Shown: piece by piece, positions 19,094 to 29,019 of the stretch
Position numbering within the stretch: the first letter of the stretch is position 1
How the letters are laid out: every line of letters starts with the position of its first letter
Source: Salinarimonas soli
GTDB taxonomy: Bacteria; Pseudomonadota; Alphaproteobacteria; Rhizobiales; Beijerinckiaceae
Reading direction: 5' to 3'
NCBI RefSeq assembly: GCF_008386575.1
Contig: NZ_VUOA01000017.1
Span: 42,085 to 106,084, forward strand
Length of the DNA: 64,000 nucleotides
Position numbers and translations under genes: made by a program
The notes under the pieces: generated by a model
Told to the model about the DNA's origin: nothing
The model's input: only the letters and a program-made list of their open reading frames with translations
The model's database searches: none

Positions 19094-19163
19094 ATCTTGA
19101 TTGCCCTCCCGCCCTGCCTCTGCTAGACACCGCCCCAATCCCAACGTGCCGAACGAGGACGTC

Positions 19164-20573
<1,410 letters not shown>

Positions 20574-20613
20574 TCGCCTGCCGCCCCGCGCGGCACGCCA
20601 TACGACCCCTGGG

Positions 20614-20642
20614 AGCCCGGCCGTGCGAACGGCCGGGCTTTC
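20614..20642 (+). terminator. Rho-independent terminator after ahcY
   Basis: A perfect eleven-base stem, AGCCCGGCCGT and ACGGCCGGGCT, with the loop GCGA, followed by TTTC. It lies 40 bases after the ahcY stop. Confidence 0.85.
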
Positions 20643-21002
20643 GCATGTCCGGCCGACGCCTGCGCCGGCCGCAGGGCCGGACCGCTTCGGGTGTCCCGCC
20701 CCGCGCGGATCGCATGGCCCAGGCCAGGCCTTCCCCGACGCCACTTGTGTCGGCTCTGCCACAGGTCTGCCACACTCTGCCGCCCGGAGCCCCTCGGGGA
20801 GGGCCGACCCCCTTCCGGCTCTCCGGGGCGGCGGTCTACATTGACGACGATTCGTTCGCAGGGCCGCACGGTTCGGCCAGGGCGAAGGGGTTCTGTCAGG
20901 CGTAGCAAAAAATCAAAGACGCGCTCGGTATCGCCGGGCGCGAGAGAGGCCTTTTGGCCCTGGGGGCAGGGTCGATCGCGACTCGTGGAGGGGCAACGAG
21001 GC
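20643..21002 (+). other. Intergenic region upstream of divL, no gene seen
   Basis: About 360 bases between the ahcY terminator and divL. No convincing coding frame was found; the open frames here are GC-rich artefacts. One GATTC (a GANTC site for the CcrM methylase) is present around 20852. A GAGG sequence lies just before the divL ATG. The stretch probably carries the divL promoter, but no clear -35/-10 pair could be assigned. Confidence 0.5.
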
Positions 21003-23522
21003 ATGGATTTGGACGACGTACGGTCGCCGTGGCGGGATCGCCCCGTGACCGGCGCCCCGGCGTGGGGCGTCCGACTGCGTGCGGCGTTGCTGGCGGGCGT
21101 GGCCTCCGTGAGCGGCTCGGGCACGGCCGCCGCCCAGGCCGGCATCCTCGAGGCTGCGGGGAACCTGCGCTTCGAGGCGCAGCACGCGGTGGGCGTCGCG
21201 TCGGTGGCGGGCCTCGTGATCTTCTCGACGACGCTGGCGCTGCTGCACCTGTGGGAGCGCAAGGGAGCCGCCGAGCGCGAGCGGGCGCTTCGCCGCGAGC
21301 TCGACGCCCTGCACGGCGCCCAGGAGCGCGCCGAGATGCTCGTCGGCGCCGAGCGCCAGCTCATGATCTCCTGGGACGGCCGCGACGGCGAGCCCCGGAT
21401 CGACGGCGATGCGTCAGTGCTCGGCGACAGCGTGAGCCCCGGTCGCCCGCTCGCCTTCGGCGCCTGGCTCAGCCCCGCCGACGCCGCCGCCATCGATGCC
21501 GCGCTCGCGCGCCTCAAGGAGCGCGGCGAGGGCTTCCACCTGACCCTGCGCACCACCCGCGACCGCTTCATGGAGGCGGAAGGCCGGGCGATCGGCGGGC
21601 GCGCGATCCTGCGCCTTCGCGACGTCACCGGCGACCGGCTGGAGCTCCTGCGCGTGCGCCAGGAGCTCGCCCGCGCCGCCGAGGGCCTGACCCTCACCAA
21701 CGCGCTCCTCGACGCGCTCGCCCAGCCCGTGTGGCTGCGCGACGCGGACGGGCGTCTCGCCTGGGTGAACCGCGCCTATCTGCAGGCGGTGGAGGCCGCG
21801 AGCGTCGAGGACGTGCGCGCCCGATCCCTGGAGCTTCTCGACCGCGGCGCCCGCGACGAGGCCGAGGCCCGGCGCCGGACCGGCGAGCGCTACGAGGCGC
21901 GCGTCGCCGCGGTCGTCGCCGGCACCCGCCGGGTCCTCGACGTGGCCGAGGGCCCGGCGGGCAGCGGCAGCGCCGGGATGGCCGTGGACGTGTCCGAGCT
22001 CGACGGGGTGCGCGCCGACCTCCAGCGCCAGATGGAGGCGCACGCCCGCACCCTCGACCAGGTGCCGACCGCGGTCGCGATCTTCGACTCGCGCCAGCGC
22101 CTCGTCTTCCACAACACGGGCTACCGCCAGCTCTGGGGCCTCGACCAAGCCTTCCTCGACGGGCATCCCACCGACGGCGAGATCCTCGATCACCTGCGCG
22201 CCGGCCGGAAGCTCCCCGAACAGGCCGATTTCCGCGCCTGGAAGGCCGCCGTGCTCGGCGCCTACCGGACGGTCGAGCCCCAGGAGACCTGGTGGCACCT
22301 GCCCGACCGCCGGACCCTGCGCGTCGTCGCGACGCCGGGCCCGGGCGGCGGCCTCACCTATCTCTACGACGACGTCAGCGACCGCATCCTGCTGGAATCG
22401 CAGTACAACGCCCTCAACCGCGTCCAGCGCGAGACCCTCGACACCCTGCGCGAAGGCGTGGCGGTGTTCGGCAGCGACGGACGCCTGAAGCTCTCCAACC
22501 GCGCCTTCGCCGACATGTGGAAGCTCGGCGACGACACGGTGGCGTCGGGCCCGCATATCGACGCCTTCGTGAAGATGTGCCGCCCGCTCGCCCCCCAAGA
22601 GGAGCTGTGGGTGGACCTGCGCGCCGCCATATCGGGCCTCTCCGACATGCGGCTCAGCCATTCCTGCCGCATGGAGCGCCGCGACGGCTCGGTCCTCGAC
22701 TGCACGGCCCAGCCGCTTCCCGACGGCGCCACGCTCCTCACCTTCATCGACATGACGGCGAGCGTGAACGTCGAGCGCGCGCTCACCGAGAAGAACGACG
22801 CCCTGGAGCGGGCAAGCCGCCTTCGCGACGAGTTCGTCCACCACGTCTCCTACGAGCTGCGCTCGCCGCTCACCACGATCATCGGCTTCGCGCAGCTCCT
22901 CGGCGACGAGTCGGTCGGCGTGCTCAACGCCCGCCAGCGGGAATATTCCGACCACATCAAGCGCTCGTCGGGCGCGCTGCTCGCCATCATCAACGACATC
23001 CTCGACCTCGCCTCCATCGATACGGGCTCCCTGGAGCTGGACCTGAGCCCCGTCGACATCCGCGAGACCATCGAATCGGCCGTGCGCGGCCTCGACGACC
23101 GGCTCGCCGACACCCGCATCCACCTCGACATCCAGGTGCCCGCCGGCATCGGCACCTTCGTGGCGGACCAGAAGCGCGTCCGGCAGGTGCTCTACAACCT
23201 GCTCTCCAACGCCATCGGCTTCTCCTCAGAGGGGCAGACGGTCACGATCCGGGCGCGTAAGGTCGAGGGCGAGGTCCTGTTCGAGGTCACGGACCAGGGC
23301 CGCGGCATGCCGCCGGAGGTACGCGCCAAGGTGTTCGAGCGCTTCGAGAGCAATACGCTGGGCACGCGCCACCGCGGCGTGGGCCTCGGCCTGTCCATCG
23401 TCCGCTCCTTCGTGGAGCTCCACGGCGGGCGCATCGATCTCGCCTCCGCGCCGGGGCAGGGCACCACGGTCACCTGCATCTTCCCGGCCGACGGCGTGCC
23501 CCAGCGCCTCGCGGCGGAGTAG
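21003..23522 (+). CDS. divL: DivL-type PAS sensor kinase with tyrosine in place of histidine
   Basis: 839 residues. An N-terminal membrane segment (about residues 60-80) is followed by PAS-like domains near residues 235-330, 345-450 and 475-590. A dimerisation domain then reads VSYELRSPLTTIIGF, and the ATPase domain has NLLSNAIGFS, DQGRGMPPE and GVGLGLSIVRSF. The phosphoacceptor position of the H-box is Tyr617 instead of His. This replacement defines Caulobacter DivL, an essential pseudokinase that regulates CckA and so the CtrA phosphorelay. The location between ahcY and tsaE matches the DivL locus of related bacteria. ATP binding seems intact but normal autophosphorylation is not expected. 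Confidence 0.88.
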   Translation: MDLDDVRSPWRDRPVTGAPAWGVRLRAALLAGVASVSGSGTAAAQAGILEAAGNLRFEAQHAVGVASVAGLVIFSTTLALLHLWERKGAAERERALRRELDALHGAQERAEMLVGAERQLMISWDGRDGEPRIDGDASVLGDSVSPGRPLAFGAWLSPADAAAIDAALARLKERGEGFHLTLRTTRDRFMEAEGRAIGGRAILRLRDVTGDRLELLRVRQELARAAEGLTLTNALLDALAQPVWLRDADGRLAWVNRAYLQAVEAASVEDVRARSLELLDRGARDEAEARRRTGERYEARVAAVVAGTRRVLDVAEGPAGSGSAGMAVDVSELDGVRADLQRQMEAHARTLDQVPTAVAIFDSRQRLVFHNTGYRQLWGLDQAFLDGHPTDGEILDHLRAGRKLPEQADFRAWKAAVLGAYRTVEPQETWWHLPDRRTLRVVATPGPGGGLTYLYDDVSDRILLESQYNALNRVQRETLDTLREGVAVFGSDGRLKLSNRAFADMWKLGDDTVASGPHIDAFVKMCRPLAPQEELWVDLRAAISGLSDMRLSHSCRMERRDGSVLDCTAQPLPDGATLLTFIDMTASVNVERALTEKNDALERASRLRDEFVHHVSYELRSPLTTIIGFAQLLGDESVGVLNARQREYSDHIKRSSGALLAIINDILDLASIDTGSLELDLSPVDIRETIESAVRGLDDRLADTRIHLDIQVPAGIGTFVADQKRVRQVLYNLLSNAIGFSSEGQTVTIRARKVEGEVLFEVTDQGRGMPPEVRAKVFERFESNTLGTRHRGVGLGLSIVRSFVELHGGRIDLASAPGQGTTVTCIFPADGVPQRLAAE

Positions 23523-23527
23523 GGCCC

Positions 23528-25099
23528 GTGATGCCATCCGTCTCCTGGACCGCGATGCCGCTGGGGCCCGAAGCCGCCGTGACCTGGCATATCCGGCTGC
23601 CCGACGAGGCCGCGACCCTCGATTTCGGGCGCTTCCTCGCCGACGAGCTGAAAGTCGGCGATCTCGTCACCCTGTCCGGTGGCCTGGGCGCCGGCAAGAC
23701 CACGCTCGCGCGCGTCGTGGTCCAGTCGCTTGCGGGCGACGAGGCCCTGGAGGTGCCGAGCCCCACCTTCACCCTGCTCCAGACCTACGAGACCGCCCGC
23801 GGGCCCGTGGCCCATGCCGACTTCTACCGCATCGGCGGGCCGGGCGAGCTCATGGAGCTCGGCTTCGAGGAGATCGCCGAGCGCTCCATCACCCTCGTGG
23901 AATGGCCCGAGCGGGCAGCCGGCGCGCTCGCCTCCTCGCGGCTCGACATCGCCCTCGATCTGGATCCCCGCTCCGGGCCCGACGCCCGCGTGGCGCTGCT
24001 CACCCCGACGGGCGATTTCGGCGCCCGGGTGGCCCGAGCCATGTCGCTGCGCCGCCTTCTGGAGCGCGCCGGCTGGGCCGACGCCCAGCGCGCCTTCATG
24101 ATGGGCGACGCCTCCACCCGCGCCTACGAGCGGCTCACCAAGCCCACCGGCGAGACCGCCGTTCTCATGATCTCGCCGCCGCGCCCGGACGGGCCGCCGA
24201 TCCGCCGCGGCAAGCCCTACAGCGCCATCGCGAAGCTCGCCGAGAGCATCCACGCCTTCGTCGCCGTGGACCGCGGCCTGCGGGCTCTGGGCCTCAGCGC
24301 TCCCCGCATCTATGGCGAGGAGCTGGAGGCGGGGCTCCTCCTCCTGGAGGATCTCGGCCACGAGGGCGTCGTCGACGAGAACGGCCCGATCCCCGAGCGC
24401 TATGCCGAGGCCGTGGCGCTTCTGGCCCGCCTGCATGCCACGACCCTGCCCAACGTGCTCCCCGTGGCCGAGGACCGGGAGCACGTGGTGCCCCCTTACG
24501 ATCTCGAGGCGATGCTCATCGAGGTGGACCTCCTCCTCGACTGGTACGCCCCCCACATCGCCCGCGCCGAGATCCCGACCTCGGTGCGCATGGAGTTCAC
24601 CTCGCTGTGGACCGCGACCATCCAGGAGGGCCTCGCGGGCCCCGCCACCTGGACGCTGCGCGACTACCACTCGCCGAACCTCCTCTGGCTGCCCCGGCGC
24701 GACGGGCTCGCCCGGGTGGGGCTCATCGACTTCCAGGACGCGGTCCTGGGGCCGCCGGCCTACGACGTGGTCTCCCTCCTCCAGGACGCCCGGGTGGACG
24801 TGTCGGCGGAGCTGGAGCTGCGCCTCCTCGGCCACTACGCCAAGTGCCGCAAGTCCCACGATCCCGATTTCGACGTCGGCGCCTTCGCGGGGGCCTACGC
24901 GATCATGGGGGCGCAGCGCGCCACGAAGATCCTCGGCATCTTCGCCCGCCTCGACCGGCGCGATCGCAAGCCCCATTACCTGCGCCACATGCCCCGCATC
25001 GATGCCTATCTCACCCGCAACCTGCGCCACCCCGCCTTGCGGGCGCTGAAAGTGTGGTACGACCACCATATGCCCAAGCTCGGCGGGGGCGCCCCGTGA
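23528..25099 (+). CDS. tsaE: TsaE - aminoglycoside phosphotransferase-like (AmgK) fusion
   Basis: 523 residues in two clear parts. Residues 1 to about 165 are TsaE, the ATPase for tRNA threonylcarbamoyl-adenosine synthesis, with the P-loop GGLGAGKTT, PSPTFTLLQTY, HADFYRI and LVEWPER. Residues 180-523 are a choline/aminoglycoside kinase-like fold, with LRDYHSPNLLW as the catalytic loop and DFQDAVLGPPAYDV as the metal-binding loop. The second part resembles AmgK, which phosphorylates N-acetylmuramic acid on the anomeric carbon; the MurU-like gene directly downstream strengthens this. TsaE is normally a single-domain protein; in Hyphomicrobiales the fusion recurs. GTG at 23528 and ATG at 23531 are both possible starts. 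Confidence 0.9.
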   Translation: MMPSVSWTAMPLGPEAAVTWHIRLPDEAATLDFGRFLADELKVGDLVTLSGGLGAGKTTLARVVVQSLAGDEALEVPSPTFTLLQTYETARGPVAHADFYRIGGPGELMELGFEEIAERSITLVEWPERAAGALASSRLDIALDLDPRSGPDARVALLTPTGDFGARVARAMSLRRLLERAGWADAQRAFMMGDASTRAYERLTKPTGETAVLMISPPRPDGPPIRRGKPYSAIAKLAESIHAFVAVDRGLRALGLSAPRIYGEELEAGLLLLEDLGHEGVVDENGPIPERYAEAVALLARLHATTLPNVLPVAEDREHVVPPYDLEAMLIEVDLLLDWYAPHIARAEIPTSVRMEFTSLWTATIQEGLAGPATWTLRDYHSPNLLWLPRRDGLARVGLIDFQDAVLGPPAYDVVSLLQDARVDVSAELELRLLGHYAKCRKSHDPDFDVGAFAGAYAIMGAQRATKILGIFARLDRRDRKPHYLRHMPRIDAYLTRNLRHPALRALKVWYDHHMPKLGGGAP

Positions 25100-25138
25100 C
25101 GGACCACGCCCGCGCGAGCCGGGCCTGAGGGGGGAGCG

Positions 25139-25876
25139 ATGACGCAAGGTGCCCTGACCCCGCGGATCGGGACCGCGATGGTGCTCGCCGCCGGCCTCGG
25201 CAAGCGCATGCGCCCCATCACGGCGACGACCCCGAAGCCCCTCGTGGAGGTCGGCGGCCGCGCCATGCTCGACCACGCCCTCGACCGGCTCGTCGAGGCG
25301 GGGGTGCCCCACGCCGTGGTCAACGTCCATTATCTGGCCGACCTCATCGAGGCCCGCCTGTCCCGGCGCACCGCGCCGCGCATCACGGTCTCGGACGAGC
25401 GCGACGCTCTGCTGGAGACCGGCGGCGGCGTGAAGCGCGCGCTCCCGCTACTGGGTGAGGCGCCCTTCCTGATCCTGAACTCCGATTCCCTCTGGATCGA
25501 GGGCCCGCATTCCAACGTCGCCCGCTTGATCGAGGCCTGGGACCCTGAGCGGATGGACATCCTGCTCCTGCTCGCCTCCACGGCGACGAGCTTCGGCTAT
25601 GACGGCGCGGGCGACTTCGTGATGGATCCCGCGGGCGCCCTGGAGCGGCGCGGCGAGCGGCGCATGGCGCCCTTCGTCTATGCCGGCGTCGCGATCCTCC
25701 GGCCCGAGCTCTTCGCCGACACCCCCGACGGCGCGTTCTCGCTCAACCTCCTGTTCGATCGGGCGATCACCGCCGGGCGCCTGTACGGCATGCGCCTCGA
25801 CGGCGAGTGGCTGCATGTGGGCACGCCCGACGCCATCGCCGGCGCCGACGAGCGCATCCGATCGAGCGCGCGTTAG
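25139..25876 (+). CDS. murU: MurU-like nucleotidyltransferase
   Basis: 245 residues with the sugar-1-phosphate nucleotidyltransferase signature LAAGLGKRMRPIT at residues 16-28, followed by PKPLVEVGG and the metal-binding NSDSLW near residue 118. MurU turns N-acetylmuramic acid 1-phosphate into UDP-MurNAc, bypassing the fosfomycin-sensitive step. The upstream kinase-like domain would supply the substrate. A mannose-1-phosphate guanylyltransferase role is the alternative. The gene begins 39 bases after the kinase and eight bases before addB, forming one operon. Confidence 0.85.
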   Translation: MTQGALTPRIGTAMVLAAGLGKRMRPITATTPKPLVEVGGRAMLDHALDRLVEAGVPHAVVNVHYLADLIEARLSRRTAPRITVSDERDALLETGGGVKRALPLLGEAPFLILNSDSLWIEGPHSNVARLIEAWDPERMDILLLLASTATSFGYDGAGDFVMDPAGALERRGERRMAPFVYAGVAILRPELFADTPDGAFSLNLLFDRAITAGRLYGMRLDGEWLHVGTPDAIAGADERIRSSAR

Positions 25877-25884
25877 GACCCAGC

Positions 25885-28800
25885 ATGGCGGAGCCGACGA
25901 TCCTCACGATCCCGCCGGGGGTCCCGTTCCTGCCCGCGCTCGCCGACGCGCTCCTCGACGGGCGCCTCATCCCCGGCTTCCCCGATCCCGCCGACCCGCT
26001 CGCGCTCGCGGGCGCGGTCATCTACCTGCCGACCCGGCGCGCGGCCCGTGCGCTCGCGGCGCTGCTCGCCGAGCGGGCAGGGGAGGGGGCCGTGCTCCTG
26101 CCCCGCATCGTGCCCCTGGGCGAGGCGGACGCCGCCGAGATGGACCTCGCGGCGGGCGCCTTCGAGGCTCACGCGGCCGACGCCCTCCTCCCCGCCGTCG
26201 CGCCGATCGAGCGCCGACTCGTCCTCACCCGCCTCATCCAGCTCTGGGCCCGGCAGGTCGACCGCGCGCTCCTGCGGCTCGAGCCCGACGCACCCTGCCT
26301 CGTCCCGGGCGCCCCCGCCGACGCCGTGAAGCTCGCCGCCGACCTGGAGGGCCTCATGGACGCCCTCACCACCGAGGGCGTGCCCTGGATCAACCTCGCG
26401 GGCGCGGTGGAGGGCGAGTACTCCCGCTATTTCGGCATTACCCTCGACTTCGCCCGCATCGCCGCCGAGTTCTGGCCCGCGGAGCTCGCCGAGCGCGACG
26501 CGAGCGACCCGACCGACCGGCGCACCCGGGTCATCGAGCTCCAGGCCGAGCGCCTGCGGGTCGAGCGCCCCCGCACGCCGATCGTGATCGCGGGCTCCAC
26601 GGGCTCCATTCCCGCCACCGCCGCCCTCATCCGTGCCGTCGCTTCGCTCCCGCGCGGCGCCGTGGTCCTGCCGGGCCTCGACCACGACCTCGATCCCGCC
26701 GGCTGGGCCGCCATCGGCGCCTCCACCGATCCTGACTGCGTCCACGGCCACCCGCAGGCGGTGCTGCGCCGCCTTGTCGACGAGCATCTGCGCCTGGCCC
26801 GCGACGCCGTGCGTCCCCTCGGCACCCCCGACGAGACGCTTGCCGCCCGCGCCCGCCTGCTCTCGCAGGCGCTCCGCCCCGCCGAGACCACCGAGGCCTG
26901 GGCCGCGATGCCGGGGCCCGAGCGCGAGGCCCTCGCCCAGCGCGGCTGTGAGGGCCTGAGCCTCGTCGAGGCGGCCGACGAGCGCGAGGAGGCCCTCGCC
27001 ATCGCGGTCGCCATGCGTGAGACCCTCACCGTGCCCGGCCGCACCGCGGCCCTCGTCACGCCGGACCGGTCGCTCGCCGCCCGCGTCGCGGCGGAGCTCG
27101 GCCGCTGGGGCATCAAGGTGGACGATTCCGCCGGCATGCCGCTCGGCGACGCCGAGGCCGGGCGCCTGGCGCGCCTCGCCGCCGAGGCGGCGGCGGGGGA
27201 TTTCGCGCCCTGGGGCGTGCTGGCGCTCCTCGCCCATCCCGCCGTCCGGCTCGGCCTGGAGCGGCGCGCCGTGGAGCATGCCGCCGCCGTGCTCGAGATT
27301 GGCGTCCTGCGTGGCCCCCGCCCGGGACCGGGCTTCGCGGGCCTCAACCATGCCCTCCAGGCCCGGCGCGGGAAGCCCGGCGGGCCCCTGCCCCGCCGCC
27401 GTCTCGACGAGGCGGACTGGGCCGCCTGCGCCGACCTGCTCCAGCGCCTGGAATACGCCTTCGGGAGCTTCACGCCCGCCGCCAAGGACGGCGACGCCAT
27501 CGACCTGCGCCCGCTCGCCGCCGAGCACCGCCGCACGGTGGACGACCTCGCCCGCGGCCCGGACGACGAGGCCCCCTGGTTCCCCGACGGCTCCGGCGAG
27601 GCCCTCGCGGCCCTGTTCGACGACCTCGACACCTGCGATCCGGGGCCCATCGAGGGCCGCTTCGCCGACTATCCCGCCTTCTTCGCGACGCTTGCCCGCG
27701 AGCGCCCCGTCACCGCCCCGACCCGCGCGGTCCACCGGCGCCTGAAGATCCTCGGCCTCCTGGAGGCGCGCCTCCTCACCGCCGACCGCATCGTGCTGGG
27801 CGGCCTCGACGAGGGCGTATGGCCGCCCCGCGTCGAGACGGACGCCTTCCTCAACCGCCCCATGCGCCACGCGGTCGGCCTCGGCGCGCCCGAGCGCCGC
27901 ATCGGCCAGTCGGCGCACGATTTCGTGCAGGCGCTCGGCATTCGCGACGCGGTGGTGACGCGGGCGATCAAGCGCGACGGCTCGCCCACCGTCCCGTCTC
28001 GCTTCCTCCAGCGCCTCAAGGCCTTCGCCGGCCCCGACGCCTGGACCCGGATGACCGCGCGCGGCGCCCGCCATCTCGATCTCGGCCGTGTCCTCGACAC
28101 CGCCGAGCCCGAGGCGCCCCTCGCCCGTCCGCGCCCCCTGCCCGATCCCGCGCTCTTTCCGCAAACCTTCAGCGTCACCGAGATCGAGACCCTGGTGCGC
28201 GACCCCTATGCGGTCTTCGCCCGCCGCATCCTGCGCCTCGACGCCCTCGACCCCGTGGCGGCGCCGCCCGGCGCGGCGGAGCGCGGCACGCTCATCCACG
28301 GCATCCTCGCCGCCTTCGTGGCCGCCTGCCCCGGCGATCCGCCCGCCGACGCCCTGGCGCGGCTCTTAAGCCTCGGCGACGAGGCCTTCGCGGAGGTGCG
28401 CCGGGCCTTCCCCGAGGTCTATGCCGAATGGTGGCCGCGCTTCGAACGCCTGGCGGGCGAGTTCTGCCGCTGGGAGCGCGCGCGCCGGCCTGCGATCGCC
28501 GCGATCCATCCTGAGCGCTCCGGCGCCCTCGCGATCCCCCTGCCCGATGGCCGCACCATCACCTTGCGGGCCCGCGCCGACCGGATCGAGGAGGGCCGCG
28601 ACGGCGGCCTGACCATCGTCGACTTCAAGACCGGCGCGCCCCCCGGCACGAAGGAAATCTGCGCCGGCTTCTCGCCCCAGATGACGCTCGAGGGCGCCAT
28701 GCTGCGCCACGGCGCCTTCGCCGAGGTGCCCGCCGCCGCGGACACGCCGGGGCTCCTCTACGTCCAGGTCTCGGGCGGCAGCCCGCCGCTGCGGGAACGC

Positions 28801-29019
28801 GAGGTCGAGCCCCGCAAGGGCGAGACCTTGGGCGCCCTCATCGACGAGCACGAGCGGCGCCTGCGCGGCCTTCTGGCCCGCTACGCGTCGGGCGAGGCGG
28901 CCTATCTCTCCCGGCCCTTCCCGAAATCTGCCAAGCGGGTCTCGGACTACGATCATCTGGCCCGGGTGAAGGAATGGTCGGCCGCGAGCGCCGGCGGCTT
29001 CGAGGGAGACGGCGCATGA
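25885..29019 (+). CDS. addB: AddB helicase-nuclease subunit, alphaproteobacterial type
   Basis: 1044 residues. The N-terminal half is helicase-like: YLPTRRAARALAA near residue 48 and VIAGSTGSIPATAALI near residue 233. The C-terminal part is a RecB-type nuclease with VDFKTG near residue 912. AddB acts with AddA to resect double-strand breaks and load RecA at Chi-like sites. The start at 25885 excludes 26 residues of unlikely N-terminal extension. The gene follows murU after eight bases, and its stop overlaps the addA start (ATGA), a coupled arrangement expected for the two subunits. Confidence 0.93.
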   Translation: MAEPTILTIPPGVPFLPALADALLDGRLIPGFPDPADPLALAGAVIYLPTRRAARALAALLAERAGEGAVLLPRIVPLGEADAAEMDLAAGAFEAHAADALLPAVAPIERRLVLTRLIQLWARQVDRALLRLEPDAPCLVPGAPADAVKLAADLEGLMDALTTEGVPWINLAGAVEGEYSRYFGITLDFARIAAEFWPAELAERDASDPTDRRTRVIELQAERLRVERPRTPIVIAGSTGSIPATAALIRAVASLPRGAVVLPGLDHDLDPAGWAAIGASTDPDCVHGHPQAVLRRLVDEHLRLARDAVRPLGTPDETLAARARLLSQALRPAETTEAWAAMPGPEREALAQRGCEGLSLVEAADEREEALAIAVAMRETLTVPGRTAALVTPDRSLAARVAAELGRWGIKVDDSAGMPLGDAEAGRLARLAAEAAAGDFAPWGVLALLAHPAVRLGLERRAVEHAAAVLEIGVLRGPRPGPGFAGLNHALQARRGKPGGPLPRRRLDEADWAACADLLQRLEYAFGSFTPAAKDGDAIDLRPLAAEHRRTVDDLARGPDDEAPWFPDGSGEALAALFDDLDTCDPGPIEGRFADYPAFFATLARERPVTAPTRAVHRRLKILGLLEARLLTADRIVLGGLDEGVWPPRVETDAFLNRPMRHAVGLGAPERRIGQSAHDFVQALGIRDAVVTRAIKRDGSPTVPSRFLQRLKAFAGPDAWTRMTARGARHLDLGRVLDTAEPEAPLARPRPLPDPALFPQTFSVTEIETLVRDPYAVFARRILRLDALDPVAAPPGAAERGTLIHGILAAFVAACPGDPPADALARLLSLGDEAFAEVRRAFPEVYAEWWPRFERLAGEFCRWERARRPAIAAIHPERSGALAIPLPDGRTITLRARADRIEEGRDGGLTIVDFKTGAPPGTKEICAGFSPQMTLEGAMLRHGAFAEVPAAADTPGLLYVQVSGGSPPLREREVEPRKGETLGALIDEHERRLRGLLARYASGEAAYLSRPFPKSAKRVSDYDHLARVKEWSAASAGGFEGDGA

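Noticed and set aside
19000-19163. SAM or SAH riboswitch in front of ahcY
   Set aside because: No conserved riboswitch core could be drawn; the short palindrome explains the visible structure better.
20643-21002. CtrA-binding site TTAA-N7-TTAA in the divL promoter
   Set aside because: No TTAA pair with the right spacing is present; a single GANTC is not enough to claim cell-cycle control.
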